56,517 nt of DNA from Candidatus Nitrosocaldus tengchongensis (GCA_013538675.1 JACAFJ010000004.1:1-56517), one strand, 5' to 3'; shown: positions 1 through 9,078, counted from the stretch's first letter. Numbers and translations are program-made. Notes: generated by a model from the sequence alone, not told the origin.

Positions 1-11
1 AGAACAACAAC

Positions 12-20
12 CTTATATCA
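12..20 (+). promoter_or_regulatory. TATA box of the radical SAM gene
   Basis: The AT-rich element cttatatca is centred about 30 bases before the ATG at 46. That spacing places transcription start at or beside the start codon, so the mRNA is probably leaderless. Confidence 0.45.
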
Positions 21-45
21 TATCATCTCCATATGAACGAAGGGT

Positions 46-1095
46 ATGGATGCTATAAGGACTATTAAGGTACTTGGTAGATGGTCTCTTAACAGGATGC
101 AAGGCAAGAGGATGCCTCTCATAGCAGTATTCAGCATGACCCACTACTGCAACTATTATTGTGCCATGTGCCCATTTGGTGATCCAGATAAGGATGTTCA
201 GATGAGGCTAGCAATGCATAGGGATCTTAGCACGGAGCAATGGAAGGCAATAATGAGCAAGGTTGCTCCTCATGTGATATGGAGCATAGTTGAGGGAGGA
301 GAACCTACAAGCAGGAAGGATATACTTGAACTGTTAGAGCATCTTAAGAGTTTAAGCCTTCCAGTTACTATGATAACCAATGGCTCATTACTACACACAC
401 TAGATCTCGATAGGCTCAAGCAGTGTGTTGATTACATATGCCTAAGCATAGACTCTCTAAAGCAGGATTCATACTGCAAGGTTAGAGGCGTTAAGCCTGA
501 ACTATTCAATAGGGTGATGAGCAACATCATGCTCCTAAAGGATCATGGCATAAAGCATTACATAAACTCAGTTATAACCAAGTGGAATACTGAGGAGTTC
601 ATAACGCATGAGTACTTCGATACTGCTAGAAGCCTTGGGATAAGAACAGTGAGCATGACATTCGTTGAGGATAGGTCCGATGTGAACTACTCATTGCTCC
701 CAGATAGGCATACAATGGTTAAGGTATGTAATAGCATATTGGATTACATGAAGAGGCATGATGAGCCATTCATCCTCATCCCTCCACTATACTGGGAGCA
801 GATAATTGCCTATGGAAGGGTGCTATTCGATGAGTGTGGTGTATGGAAGAGCATATTCGTCAATGCAGATGGTACTGTTATGGCACCATGCTGGAAGTAC
901 AAGGATAATGTGTATAACCTTCTCGAGCATGATGTTGATTATATATGGAGGAGGAAGGAGTGGGATGAGGTTAAGCACTGCAAGGAATGTGATGTTCTAG
1001 CATGCATATGGTACTCATCCCAGAGTCCCTCTGTCATTGCAAATGGATACATGCGTGGTATAAGGATGTTGCTAAGAAGGCATCTAGCCTTATAG
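46..1095 (+). CDS. radical SAM protein with cysteine-rich C-terminus
   Basis: The 349-residue protein carries the radical SAM cluster motif CNYYCAMC at residues 35-42 (Cys35, Cys39, Cys42), which in this family holds the [4Fe-4S] cluster that cleaves S-adenosylmethionine. A GGEP motif follows near residue 85, the usual SAM-binding loop. The last 80 residues contain further cysteines (ECGVWK, APCWKY, HCKECDVLACIW), which resemble a SPASM/twitch auxiliary cluster domain. Members of this group modify peptides, cofactors or lipids; the substrate cannot be read from the sequence. The gene stands alone, with an unrelated small ORF downstream. The start at 46 is supported by TATA spacing and by alignment with the family N-terminus. 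Confidence 0.85.
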   Translation: MDAIRTIKVLGRWSLNRMQGKRMPLIAVFSMTHYCNYYCAMCPFGDPDKDVQMRLAMHRDLSTEQWKAIMSKVAPHVIWSIVEGGEPTSRKDILELLEHLKSLSLPVTMITNGSLLHTLDLDRLKQCVDYICLSIDSLKQDSYCKVRGVKPELFNRVMSNIMLLKDHGIKHYINSVITKWNTEEFITHEYFDTARSLGIRTVSMTFVEDRSDVNYSLLPDRHTMVKVCNSILDYMKRHDEPFILIPPLYWEQIIAYGRVLFDECGVWKSIFVNADGTVMAPCWKYKDNVYNLLEHDVDYIWRRKEWDEVKHCKECDVLACIWYSSQSPSVIANGYMRGIRMLLRRHLAL

Positions 1096-1114
1096 TAATA
1101 TTTATTAAATATTA
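1096..1114. repeat. AT-only palindrome after the radical SAM stop codon
   Basis: The 19 bases directly after the TAG stop form arms TAATATTTA and TAAATATTA around one central T. It could mark the transcript end or bind a protein. AT-rich intergenic DNA can form such palindromes by chance. Confidence 0.4.
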
Positions 1115-1125
1115 AATTTCTAATT

Positions 1126-1160
1126 ATTATCCAATTTGATCTGAATAGACGCTGGATAAT
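1126..1160. repeat. inverted repeat ATTATCCA/TGGATAAT
   Basis: Perfect 8-base arms at 1126-1133 and 1153-1160 flank a 19-base spacer, between the radical SAM gene and the small ORF at 1226. It lies upstream of the TATA box at 1195, where an activator or repressor could bind. No function is known. Confidence 0.4.
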
Positions 1161-1194
1161 CTTGCTATCTTTATAATATAATTGCCTAGGAAAG

Positions 1195-1203
1195 AATAAA
1201 ATA
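1195..1203 (+). promoter_or_regulatory. TATA box of the 66-residue ORF
   Basis: The element aataaaata is centred 27 bases before the ATG at 1226. This supports a leaderless transcript and the reality of the small gene. Confidence 0.45.
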
Positions 1204-1225
1204 TTCAAGACCCTATAATCTAAGC

Positions 1226-1426
1226 ATGCTTGTAAAACTACGAACCATAGTAGGTAAGGAGGGCGAGGTTAATGAGAAGTATGGTGGTTACGAGATTATA
1301 GTCAACAACCCAGACTTCTTCCCTTGGAAGGATGTCTTCAATCTACTCGTAGATGCGTCATACGAGATATGGATCAAACGGCAGGCCAATAGGCTGACTA
1401 TACTATCAAAACCATCCGTTGACTAA
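1226..1426 (+). CDS. small protein of unknown function (66 residues)
   Basis: I do not recognise this protein. It is a compact mixed alpha/beta sequence with no membrane segment, no cysteines and a central aromatic patch (NPDFFPWKDVFNLLVD). It begins with a beta-like stretch (VKLRTIVGK) and ends with another (RLTILS). Evidence that it is real: a TATA box at the right distance, a position alone between two same-strand genes, and no longer ORF overlapping it on either strand. The antiporter downstream has its own promoter, so the two need not be linked. Confidence 0.55.
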   Translation: MLVKLRTIVGKEGEVNEKYGGYEIIVNNPDFFPWKDVFNLLVDASYEIWIKRQANRLTILSKPSVD

Positions 1427-1477
1427 GCTATAAAAAGTACTAGTCAGATGTCTTCATAATATCAATATAAGAAAAGA

Positions 1478-1486
1478 CTTTAAAAG
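1478..1486 (+). promoter_or_regulatory. TATA box of the antiporter gene
   Basis: The element ctttaaaag is centred 26 bases before the ATG at 1508, which fits a leaderless transcript. Confidence 0.5.
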
Positions 1487-1507
1487 TACTCACTGATAAG
1501 AGTTAGC

Positions 1508-2896
1508 ATGCCAAAAACATTTGCATATCCTGCTGTACTTGCTGGTGTAGTTGTAATATCAATAGCAGTAGGGCTGGAGCCTATACAGATAGCCTCTCTA
1601 ACCATATTCCTTGGGCTTATAACTGGTACACTCATGTACTGGAGGTTCAGGCTTGCATTTGCACTTTGTGGTATCGCTGCACTTATGGCCTTTGGCCTGA
1701 TCACTACTGGCACACTCATCCAGTTTGCAGGGTTCGATATCATCCTATTCCTTGTTGGTATGATGATAGTCATAGGTTATCTTGAGGAGAGGCACTTCTT
1801 CGAGCACTTACTTGAGAGGATAGTGAGAGGTGTTGGCAGCAACCCTACAAGGCTAGTAGTTATACTCATGCTCCTAGCAGGGCTCTTTGCTGCTCTAGTT
1901 GATGAGGTAACCTCCATACTCTTCATGACTGCTACCATACTCCATCTCACATCGAAGTTGAGGATAAGTCCAGTACCATTCGTTATAATGATAGTCTTTG
2001 CAACCAACATAGGGAGTAGTGCAACAGTGGTAGGTAATCCTGTTGGAGTGCTGATAGCGTTAAGGGCAGAGCTTACATTCATGGACTTCCTAAGGTGGGC
2101 AACCCCTATCTCAATAACAGCATTAGCAGTAACGATCCCATTATCGCTCAGATACTTCTCAAGTGATATAAGAAGGATGGGGCAGATGATGGAGACTCTG
2201 AAGAGTATACCAAACTCAACTAATACAACAGACAACCCTATGGAGCGTAAATCGTTCAAGCTTCCTTGGATGCTATTCCTAGGTACAATAGCAAGCCTAG
2301 TTGCTCATGGACCAGTAGAGTCACTTTTAGGCTTGGAGAAGAATGCCATGCTACTTGGAACTGCACTAGGCGCTGCTGGTGTTACACTCTTCATAAATCG
2401 TAACGCTGCTAGGGAGTTGGTTGAGAAGAGGGTTGACTGGTGGACACTAAGCTTCTTCATATTCCTCTTTGCATCAGTTGGCACATTGAAGGTAACAGGT
2501 ATAACTGCACTTATAGCAAAGACACTCTTTGATGTTAGCAATGGCGATGATGTTATCCTATTCTTCCTCTTCACTCTAATTGCAGGGATAATGAGTGCGT
2601 TCATGGACAATATACTTGCAGTAGCAACGTTCATACCTATAGTGTATGATATGGGCGAGTTGGATGTGCATATCTATCCACTCTGGTGGGGTTTACTGTT
2701 TGGGGGTACACTGTTTGGTAACATGACTCTCATAGGGAGTACAGCAAACATAGTTGCTATAGGCATGCTTGAGAGGCAGAGGCTTGGGCATATAACATTG
2801 CTCCAGTGGATGAAGCCTGGGCTTATCGTATCCATACCTACTCTACTCCTTGCCATGCTATTGCTCTACATACAGATGCCATTGATGCCCCGTTAA
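1508..2896 (+). CDS. ArsB/NhaD-type ion transporter
   Basis: This 462-residue integral membrane protein has about eleven to twelve hydrophobic helices. It belongs to the ion-transporter superfamily of ArsB arsenite permeases and NhaD sodium/proton antiporters. The two internally related halves each carry a signature loop: VGNPVGVLIAL near residue 178, and MDNILAV near residue 370 with GSTANIVAIG near 416. The family moves oxyanions or exchanges Na+ for H+ across the cytoplasmic membrane. The sequence alone does not decide between arsenite and sodium. No arsR, arsM or arsA lies nearby, which slightly favours ion homeostasis. It is a single-gene unit, convergent with thrB. Confidence 0.8.
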   Translation: MPKTFAYPAVLAGVVVISIAVGLEPIQIASLTIFLGLITGTLMYWRFRLAFALCGIAALMAFGLITTGTLIQFAGFDIILFLVGMMIVIGYLEERHFFEHLLERIVRGVGSNPTRLVVILMLLAGLFAALVDEVTSILFMTATILHLTSKLRISPVPFVIMIVFATNIGSSATVVGNPVGVLIALRAELTFMDFLRWATPISITALAVTIPLSLRYFSSDIRRMGQMMETLKSIPNSTNTTDNPMERKSFKLPWMLFLGTIASLVAHGPVESLLGLEKNAMLLGTALGAAGVTLFINRNAARELVEKRVDWWTLSFFIFLFASVGTLKVTGITALIAKTLFDVSNGDDVILFFLFTLIAGIMSAFMDNILAVATFIPIVYDMGELDVHIYPLWWGLLFGGTLFGNMTLIGSTANIVAIGMLERQRLGHITLLQWMKPGLIVSIPTLLLAMLLLYIQMPLMPR

Positions 2897-2958
2897 TGTA
2901 TAGAATTTTAGACCAGTTGATTAAAGCTGATTAAGGAGTAGATGAGTAGAGAGGAGGA

Positions 2959-3975
2959 TCACTTGCACTCTAATACAGATGCACCCTTTGCAGCCTTACA
3001 CACCCTCACATAACATTCTAACCCCTCCTTAGCATATGCTTCCTTCACCATCTTCGCTATACTATCTGCTGCTTCTCCTCCACCATCCCTAGCATCTGCC
3101 ACCACTATCAGCATTGATGGTCCTGCTCCACTTATAGTTACTGCTAGTGCTCCAGCATCTAGTGCTGCTCTCTTCACACTAGCATAAGCAGGGATGAGGT
3201 GCATCCTTGCTGGTTCAACTATCGCATCTCTCATCATAGCATCTGCTATAAGCCTTGTATCCTTCATCAAGAACCCTGCAACAAGCATGCTTGCATTTGC
3301 TACATTGCTAACCATCTGCTTCAACTGCACCTTATCTGGGAGCACGCTTCTAGCAACCCCTGTCTTGCCTTTAGGTACATCAATCTTTGGTGTTGCTACG
3401 CATAGCAGTAGATCATCTGGAGGCTCTATCCTTATAGCATGTAATGGCTCCTGCCTTACTATCACGAATCCTCCAAGGAGTGATGCTGCAACATTATCGT
3501 AGTGTGCAGTGCCAGCAGATGCTATCTCGCCTTGAGCAGCATGCCTTAAGAGCGTTAGATCATCAAGCTCTAGTCCATACATAACATCCAGAGCCTTGAC
3601 AGAAGCAACAGCAGATGCAGCACTACTCCCAAGCCCATACCCTGCTGGTATACCCTTTCTTACCCTAACCCTTATCCTATCCCTTATACCATACTCCTTC
3701 ATCATACTCAATAGTGCTAGACCAGCGGAGTTATGCTCTGCAGCATCTGGTATATGCTCAGTACCCATGTCCAAACCATGTACCTCTATTGCAAGTGAAC
3801 CAATACTAGCATGACTACTATTACTACTATTACTACTACCATGACCTTCCAACGATAACTCAACCTCATCACTATATGCATCTAGTGCAAGTCCAAATAC
3901 ATCGAACCCAGGACCTAGGTTTGCAGTTGATGCTGGTGCAACTACCTTAACCTGTCTAAAGGCCTCCTTACTCAT
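2959..3975 (-). CDS. thrB: homoserine kinase
   Basis: Homoserine kinase phosphorylates homoserine with ATP, the step before threonine synthase in threonine biosynthesis. The N-terminus VVAPASTANLGPGFDVFGLA is the GHMP-kinase start with the homoserine-kinase substrate loop. The ATP-binding motif PAGYGLGSSAASAVA sits near residues 111-125, and the C-terminal GHMP motif SGAGPSML is near residue 288. Its 338 residues are slightly more than usual because of a short Ser/Asn-rich insert (SSNSSNSSH, about residues 47-55). The start ATG overlaps the stop of the upstream GPN GTPase gene by four bases, so the two are probably co-transcribed and translationally coupled. Confidence 0.93.
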   Translation of the reverse strand: MSKEAFRQVKVVAPASTANLGPGFDVFGLALDAYSDEVELSLEGHGSSNSSNSSHASIGSLAIEVHGLDMGTEHIPDAAEHNSAGLALLSMMKEYGIRDRIRVRVRKGIPAGYGLGSSAASAVASVKALDVMYGLELDDLTLLRHAAQGEIASAGTAHYDNVAASLLGGFVIVRQEPLHAIRIEPPDDLLLCVATPKIDVPKGKTGVARSVLPDKVQLKQMVSNVANASMLVAGFLMKDTRLIADAMMRDAIVEPARMHLIPAYASVKRAALDAGALAVTISGAGPSMLIVVADARDGGGEAADSIAKMVKEAYAKEGLECYVRVCKAAKGASVLECK

Positions 3976-4733
3976 TGCTCAACATCCTCCCCTTCTCTAA
4001 GCATCCTTGCTAGTGCTCCTGCAAGGTTAACCATCCCTTCATATGTGATGCTTGATACTGCTAATAAACCCATTGATATCCCTTGCCTCCTCAGACCCTT
4101 GAGTATGGATATGCTAAGCATGTAGAGTTCGCTATCCTTCTCTCTCTGTAGGGCATGCTCAAACCTTGCTGGATCAGCAGAGTACTCTATCAACTCAGCA
4201 AGCCTATCCTTCTTGATTAGATCTATCTTTGAGAGTACGTTCACCTGTGCTAGCCCAAGCCTTAACCTTATGGATGTTGCCAGTAACGCTATTGAGAGCA
4301 TGTTCAATGGAGAGTTGGCAAGCATGGAGTCGAAGAGGAATACAGATGCCTTGGCGTCACATCTAAACTCCTTAGCAAATATAACTCCACTAGCCCTATA
4401 AGCAAATAACTCTAGTTGTCCAGGTGTATCAACTATGACATAATCAGGATTAAGTTCATCAACCTCCCTCTGTATCTCATCAAGTCTATCTGCTATGAGA
4501 TCACTTGCAAGTATGAGTGCACCATTTGGGCCTAGCCTGTACCTACTCATTATCTCATCGATGCTCACATGTTCTCTAACATCAACATCAGGCTCGTAAG
4601 GAAGATCTATAACCCCTGGATCTAGATTCAGGGTTATGGCATATGCACCCTTGCTTGCATACCACTCAACCAGCCTTGCCGTTAATGTTGATTTGCCAGA
4701 CCCTGCAGTACCAAGTATGAGTACAGCGTACAT
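3972..4733 (-). CDS. GPN-loop GTPase
   Basis: The 253-residue protein has a P-loop (GTAGSGKST, residues 8-16) and the GPN tripeptide (RLGPNGALI, near residue 69) that defines the GPN-loop GTPases. Those are homodimeric in archaea; the eukaryotic relatives help assemble RNA polymerase II. Further G motifs are VDTPGQLE near residue 102 and the base-specificity stretch VLSKIDLI near 163. Archaeal copies are usually single and of this length. It is the first gene of a two-gene unit with thrB, a linkage with no evident functional logic. A TATA box about 24 bases upstream of the ATG supports the start. Confidence 0.88.
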   Translation of the reverse strand: MYAVLILGTAGSGKSTLTARLVEWYASKGAYAITLNLDPGVIDLPYEPDVDVREHVSIDEIMSRYRLGPNGALILASDLIADRLDEIQREVDELNPDYVIVDTPGQLELFAYRASGVIFAKEFRCDAKASVFLFDSMLANSPLNMLSIALLATSIRLRLGLAQVNVLSKIDLIKKDRLAELIEYSADPARFEHALQREKDSELYMLSISILKGLRRQGISMGLLAVSSITYEGMVNLAGALARMLREGEDVEQ

Positions 4734-4750
4734 CTAAATAGCAGGGTAGG

Positions 4751-4764
4751 GTAAATTATTTAAT
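4751..4764. promoter_or_regulatory. shared AT-rich divergent promoter
   Basis: The stretch gtaaattatttaat lies between the divergent starts at 4733 and 4794 and reads as a TATA-like element on both strands. It is about 24 bases from the GPN GTPase start and about 36 from the membrane-protein start, so the latter mRNA may carry a short leader. Confidence 0.4.
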
Positions 4765-4793
4765 CCTTGTTGAGGATTATTAGTATGAAATAG

Positions 4794-5798
4794 ATGAGGA
4801 GAGGGCTAGGGAGGGTAATAGCGATAGTAGCAAGTGTGATACCCTTGATAATAATAAGTCTACTCCTTGATGTTAAGGTTGAGGATATATTCTCCATAGG
4901 CTTACTCCCCTTCATCGTATCTTGTCTGATAGCAGTAGCGAAGCTCTTCATGCAGGGCTTGAGGTTTCACTATTATGTTAGATCATTCATAGGCAGCAAT
5001 GTTGCCAATATGTACAAGAATGTGCAGATAAGGATGGGGAGTGAGTTCGTTACACTAACAACACCAGCATACACTGGAGGGGAGTGGGTTAGGGTTGCAT
5101 GGCTACACAGGAATGGAGTGCATTCAGGTAAAGGGCTATGGATAATAACTATTGAGATAATAAGCGATGTGCTGGTAGGGAGCACTCTAGCATACATAGC
5201 AATGGTTGTAGCCTTTGGGGCTCATAACTATGTGATCTCTAGTGCTATACTGTTAATAACCACACCTGTATTTGCTTCATACCTGATACTTCTAACATTA
5301 TCAGCAAAGAGGATTATACAGATGCCTAGGTTCACTCAGCCACTGCTTACAAGGTTCTTTGGCGAGGAGAGGGGAGAACGATGGACCAATTTTATGAACG
5401 ATAGCCTTAGAGGGTTATGTGAGATGTCAAGGATTTACCTTAAGAGATCATCACTAAGGGTATTTGCTGTGGGGCTTGCACTGACATTCGCTGGGGCATC
5501 ATTGCATGCTTTAACATTCATGGTAATAGCAAGTGCAAAGGCATCGGTAGGCTTCTTCGAGTCACTGATAATGGTTGCTGCTGCAATATCCATAGGAACA
5601 ATACCAGTAAGCCCTGGTGGCTCTGGTCTTACAGAGTTAGGGATAGCGTACTATCTTAACACATTCAGTATAGACCCAGCAGCATTTGGAGATGTGATTG
5701 TAGCATGGAGGATAGCATCCTACCATGTACCTCTATTCGTTAGCTGGATATTACTTGTTCGCTCTTTAAGTAGAGGAAGTAATAGTAGCAAGCAGTAG
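4794..5798 (+). CDS. flippase-like membrane protein (UPF0104/LPG synthase TM family)
   Basis: This 334-residue polytopic membrane protein has about seven to eight hydrophobic helices. It carries the family signature IPVSPGGSGLTELGIAYYL near residue 275 and an earlier polar loop TPAYTGGEWVRVAWL near residue 90. The family covers the membrane part of lysylphosphatidylglycerol synthases and archaeal AglD-like proteins, which are thought to move or elongate lipid-linked intermediates. There is no C-terminal aminoacyl-transferase domain, so only the transmembrane part is present. A role in lipid or glycan transfer is inference. The gene is monocistronic. Confidence 0.75.
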   Translation: MRRGLGRVIAIVASVIPLIIISLLLDVKVEDIFSIGLLPFIVSCLIAVAKLFMQGLRFHYYVRSFIGSNVANMYKNVQIRMGSEFVTLTTPAYTGGEWVRVAWLHRNGVHSGKGLWIITIEIISDVLVGSTLAYIAMVVAFGAHNYVISSAILLITTPVFASYLILLTLSAKRIIQMPRFTQPLLTRFFGEERGERWTNFMNDSLRGLCEMSRIYLKRSSLRVFAVGLALTFAGASLHALTFMVIASAKASVGFFESLIMVAAAISIGTIPVSPGGSGLTELGIAYYLNTFSIDPAAFGDVIVAWRIASYHVPLFVSWILLVRSLSRGSNSSKQ

Positions 5799-5884
5799 TG
5801 ATAGCAGTAGCAGGTAAGCATAAGACTATAGATTAATAGCCTTACAGCTATGCTATAGTTCTTGTTAGATAGATAGAGATTGAC

Positions 5885-5896
5885 TCATATATATTC
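5885..5896 (+). promoter_or_regulatory. TATA-like element of the permease gene
   Basis: catatatattca is centred about 35 bases before the ATG at 5926. Either the mRNA has a leader of about eight bases or the true start differs slightly. Confidence 0.35.
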
Positions 5897-5925
5897 AGGT
5901 AAGATGCATCAGTAGTAGTAAGCAT

Positions 5926-8130
5926 ATGGCTACACATGAACCCAGACTTGTACGTACTCTAGGTCTACTCGATGTTATAATGATAGGTATAGCAGCCATG
6001 ATAGGGGGAGCAATGTTTGTGCTTGTAGGCCCTGCCATAGGGCTTGCTGGTCCTGCTGTAGTGATAGCATTCCTTCTTAATGCTGTGATAACCATGTTCA
6101 CGGCGATGTCATATGCAGAGTTGGGCTCATCGATACCAGAGGTTGGGGGAGGCTACAGATGGATAAGGGAAGGGTTACCCAGGCCAATGCCGTTTATAAA
6201 CGGCTGGCTTGGATGGTTTGCTCATATAGTTGCTACAAGCCTATACGCTGTTAGTTTTGGTACATTCATGCAGGGTCTGCTTGCTCTAGCAGGTATTGAT
6301 CTAGAGCATGGTGATAAGTTATTTGCTGCTATTGCTATAGTTGCACTAGCATATGTTAACTTTAAAGGTACATCACCAACAGGCAAGGCAGGTAATATAA
6401 TCACATTATCGCAATTAGCAGTAGCACTAACATTCATTATCTCTGGCCTTTACATAATGAGCATAAAGCCTGAATGGACAGTTCAGTTCTCTGACTTTGT
6501 ACCCATGGGCGTTGCTGGCATATTTGCTGCAATGGCACTAACATTCATTGCGTTTGAAGGCTATGAGGTTATAGTGCAGGCTGGGGAGGAGGTGAGGAAT
6601 CCAAGGAGGAATATACCTGTAGCAATATTCATCTCCATAGCATGTGTAGTAACAATCTACAGCCTAATAGCCATAACTGCCATAGGTGCCAGTGATCCAG
6701 GCTCAGATACACCAGCATGGATGTTCATAGGTATGCATGGCGAACTTGGCATAATGAGGGCTGCAGATACCTTCATACCATTTGGTGCACTCATGGTACT
6801 TGCTGGAGGCATGGTATCTATGCTTGCTGCCCTTAACGCTAGTATATTCTCCTCAGCAAGGGTAGCACTTGCAATGGGCAGATACTACAACCTCCCCCAT
6901 GTACTCAGCATGATACATGCAAAGAATAGAACACCATATGTAGCAATAATCGTCTCAGCAGGGATAACACTATTCATGGCATACTTCTTTCCCTTGCAGG
7001 ATATAGCAAAGGCAGCAGGGCTGATCTTCCTCATACTCTTTGCACAAGTTAATGCAGCAGTGATAAACATAAGGAGGCTTTATGGTGAGAGGTTGGAGTA
7101 CGGGTTCAAGATACCACTCTTCCCAGCAATACCTATGATAGGTATACTCCTGAATATAGCATTAGCATTATACATAATCATAACACAGCCTATAAGCCTA
7201 GTGGTGATGATCATATGGGTTGCAATAGGGTTACTGATGTACAGGGTATACTCATTCAAGCAGGAGGTTGAGCATACAGCTCCTCTCCTTGCATCGACTG
7301 GCTACCTTGAGAGGAAGGACTTTAGGGTACTTGTGCAGTACATGCCAGAGGACCCCATCAAGATGATAAGGTATGCTATTAGGGTAGCAGAGGCTTCAGA
7401 TGGAGAGGTTAATATACTGAGAGTGATAACTGTACCATACCAGATGCCTCTATCTAGTGGGATAGCGTTTGTTGATGATGCTATAAGATCGTTTGCACCA
7501 GTGAGGAGTGTGCTAGAGGAGAGGAGGGTACCATACCATTACCTACCAAGGATAGCACATGATGTAACAGATGCTATACTTGCAAGTATTGAAGAGCAGA
7601 GGGTAGATCTTCTAGTCCATGAGTTCGATAGCTTCAAGCGCAACAGGAGGCTCCAGATGCTACTCACATCCGATGTAATGGTAGTCAGGGATGTGAAGGG
7701 TATAGATGGGAGCAAGAGGGTACTAGCATTCTACGATGATGAGGGAGAGCACTCAAGGCTTGTACTCAAGGTACTTGGATGGCTCAAGGATACAGAGAGG
7801 GCTGTGGTCTACCTATCTAGGTTAGAAGGGATAGAGTATGTGAATGAGAAGGATAGGCTCAAGGCCCATGGTTATGAGGTTTTAGAGGTTACAATACCAG
7901 ATAGGATAGGGGATAGATGGCTCTCTAACCTTATATTTGAGAAGGTAAAGGCGTATGAACCAGATACAATAGTGCTACCTGCTACCTTGTTGGGTATAGA
8001 TGTAATAAACAGTATGAACATGGTTAGAGCATTAGATATGGTTGATTGTAATGTGATAGTTGTAAGGCATTTCACCATACATGCAATGCATCAGGCTAAG
8101 GTCATGCTCAAGAGAATACTGCAGAGATGA
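5926..8130 (+). CDS. APC-family amino-acid permease with C-terminal stress-protein-like domains
   Basis: Residues 1-450 form an APC-superfamily transporter of about twelve helices. It opens with the family's first-helix motif (MIGIAAMIGGAMFVLVGPAI), followed by a PEVGGGYRWIREG loop. The last 280 residues are soluble. They contain two repeats resembling universal stress protein domains: KDFRVLVQYMP to MVVRDV (about residues 464-590) and KRVLAFYDD to CNVIVVRHF (about 597-720). Such tails occur on some archaeal and bacterial permeases and are presumed to sense nucleotides or energy state. Neither repeat shows a clear glycine-rich ATP loop, so regulatory rather than ATP-binding use is possible. 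The substrate is unknown. Confidence 0.85.
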   Translation: MATHEPRLVRTLGLLDVIMIGIAAMIGGAMFVLVGPAIGLAGPAVVIAFLLNAVITMFTAMSYAELGSSIPEVGGGYRWIREGLPRPMPFINGWLGWFAHIVATSLYAVSFGTFMQGLLALAGIDLEHGDKLFAAIAIVALAYVNFKGTSPTGKAGNIITLSQLAVALTFIISGLYIMSIKPEWTVQFSDFVPMGVAGIFAAMALTFIAFEGYEVIVQAGEEVRNPRRNIPVAIFISIACVVTIYSLIAITAIGASDPGSDTPAWMFIGMHGELGIMRAADTFIPFGALMVLAGGMVSMLAALNASIFSSARVALAMGRYYNLPHVLSMIHAKNRTPYVAIIVSAGITLFMAYFFPLQDIAKAAGLIFLILFAQVNAAVINIRRLYGERLEYGFKIPLFPAIPMIGILLNIALALYIIITQPISLVVMIIWVAIGLLMYRVYSFKQEVEHTAPLLASTGYLERKDFRVLVQYMPEDPIKMIRYAIRVAEASDGEVNILRVITVPYQMPLSSGIAFVDDAIRSFAPVRSVLEERRVPYHYLPRIAHDVTDAILASIEEQRVDLLVHEFDSFKRNRRLQMLLTSDVMVVRDVKGIDGSKRVLAFYDDEGEHSRLVLKVLGWLKDTERAVVYLSRLEGIEYVNEKDRLKAHGYEVLEVTIPDRIGDRWLSNLIFEKVKAYEPDTIVLPATLLGIDVINSMNMVRALDMVDCNVIVVRHFTIHAMHQAKVMLKRILQR

Positions 8131-8177
8131 ACCCTTGTGTATGCTCTTCCTCCATCAATCATTCCCCATTCCTCTCC

Positions 8178-8588
8178 TCAACCATCCTCTTCCCCTAATA
8201 CTTCTCCTCTACTTCCTCCTTCATAACTCACATCCTCTAGAGGTTCTAACGAGTGTAGTTCGAATCTATAAACTCCATCCATGTTAAGGTTGAAGTTCTT
8301 CTTAAGATACTCTGCAAGTCTATCACTTATAGAGGCTTTAAGTACCTTCAGCCTATACGTGTAGACTATACCCTTCCTGAATTCATCCATCCTTAAAGCA
8401 TCGCTCACCCTAACAGTTACTATATGCTTGCCATTTGGGAGCCTCTCGTAGAAGTTTATATCAACAAGTCTAGCCTTGCCATCTATATCAAGGAAGTAAC
8501 CAGTGCCTTCCCACTCCTCCTCCAACCTGAAACTTGAGTCTGTTATGGAGTTTATCTCATCCTCAGCCCACTTTGGTAGCTCACTCAT
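8178..8588 (-). CDS. uncharacterised 136-residue protein
   Basis: I do not recognise the family. It is acidic, soluble and of mixed alpha/beta character. An amphipathic start (LPKWAEDEINSI) is followed by several beta-like strands, including LPNGKHIVTVRVSDAL and GIVYTYRLKVLKA, and by a helix (SISDRLAEYLKKNF). It lacks cysteines and membrane segments. The last 15 residues are Gly/Glu-rich and probably disordered. A TATA box (8611-8618) centred 27 bases from the ATG supports it as a real leaderless gene. Confidence 0.65.
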   Translation of the reverse strand: MSELPKWAEDEINSITDSSFRLEEEWEGTGYFLDIDGKARLVDINFYERLPNGKHIVTVRVSDALRMDEFRKGIVYTYRLKVLKASISDRLAEYLKKNFNLNMDGVYRFELHSLEPLEDVSYEGGSRGEVLGEEDG

Positions 8589-8880
8589 ACCATAAGATTA
8601 TCTCAAACTATATTAAAACCGTATCCTTTAATAAACAACCAGGGTAGAGATCATCATCACGATGCTATTGCAGTACAGTATATAGTAGTAGTAATAATAT
8701 ATGCGATGTACAGTAGTTATACTGTCTAACTAGTTAACTAACCAACCATTATATCCTGCTATCTTATTCACCATGAATATCCTTCACTATATATTACAAT
8801 AATTTAGACTACCAGTTATGCTACCATTCTACCCCTCCCTACCTACCTATACACTACTACCTAATCCTCTCCACCATTAC
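8589..8880. other. 292-base gene-free stretch
   Basis: This AT-rich gap holds the TATA box of the gene ending at 8178 (8611-8618) and an AGT/AAT trinucleotide run near 8685-8700. I see no tRNA-like fold, no C/D-box sRNA with both boxes and no ORF that looks coding. A small RNA cannot be excluded. Confidence 0.5.
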
Positions 8881-9078
8881 TTACTTCTTACTCATCCACC
8901 ATTCTAGATACTCCGATTCCTTACTACCCTTCTTCCTTGGTCTCAACCTATCCCTTATATCATCCAACTGCTCCCTTGTTGCATAAAGGCCGCAGTTCTT
9001 GCATATAAAGTGCTTTGTGCTAACCTCATACAGCAGATTACCATTGCACTCAGGGCATGTATTTGCCAACAGCAGCAT
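8881..9078 (-). CDS. small zinc-ribbon protein
   Basis: The 65-residue protein has two CxxC pairs (CPECNG at residues 8-13 and CKNCGL near 27-32) spaced as in a zinc ribbon. A basic, helical tail follows (DRLRPRKKGSKESEYLEWW). Proteins of this shape are common in archaea and usually bind nucleic acid or a protein partner; the exact role is unknown. A TATA-like tract ttttatatg lies about 20-25 bases upstream on the minus strand. Confidence 0.7.
   Translation of the reverse strand: MLLLANTCPECNGNLLYEVSTKHFICKNCGLYATREQLDDIRDRLRPRKKGSKESEYLEWWMSKK

Noticed and set aside
8685-8700. Short tandem triplets as a possible CRISPR or satellite array
   Set aside because: The units are three bases long, without spacers or cas genes; they match the triplet runs found throughout the window.
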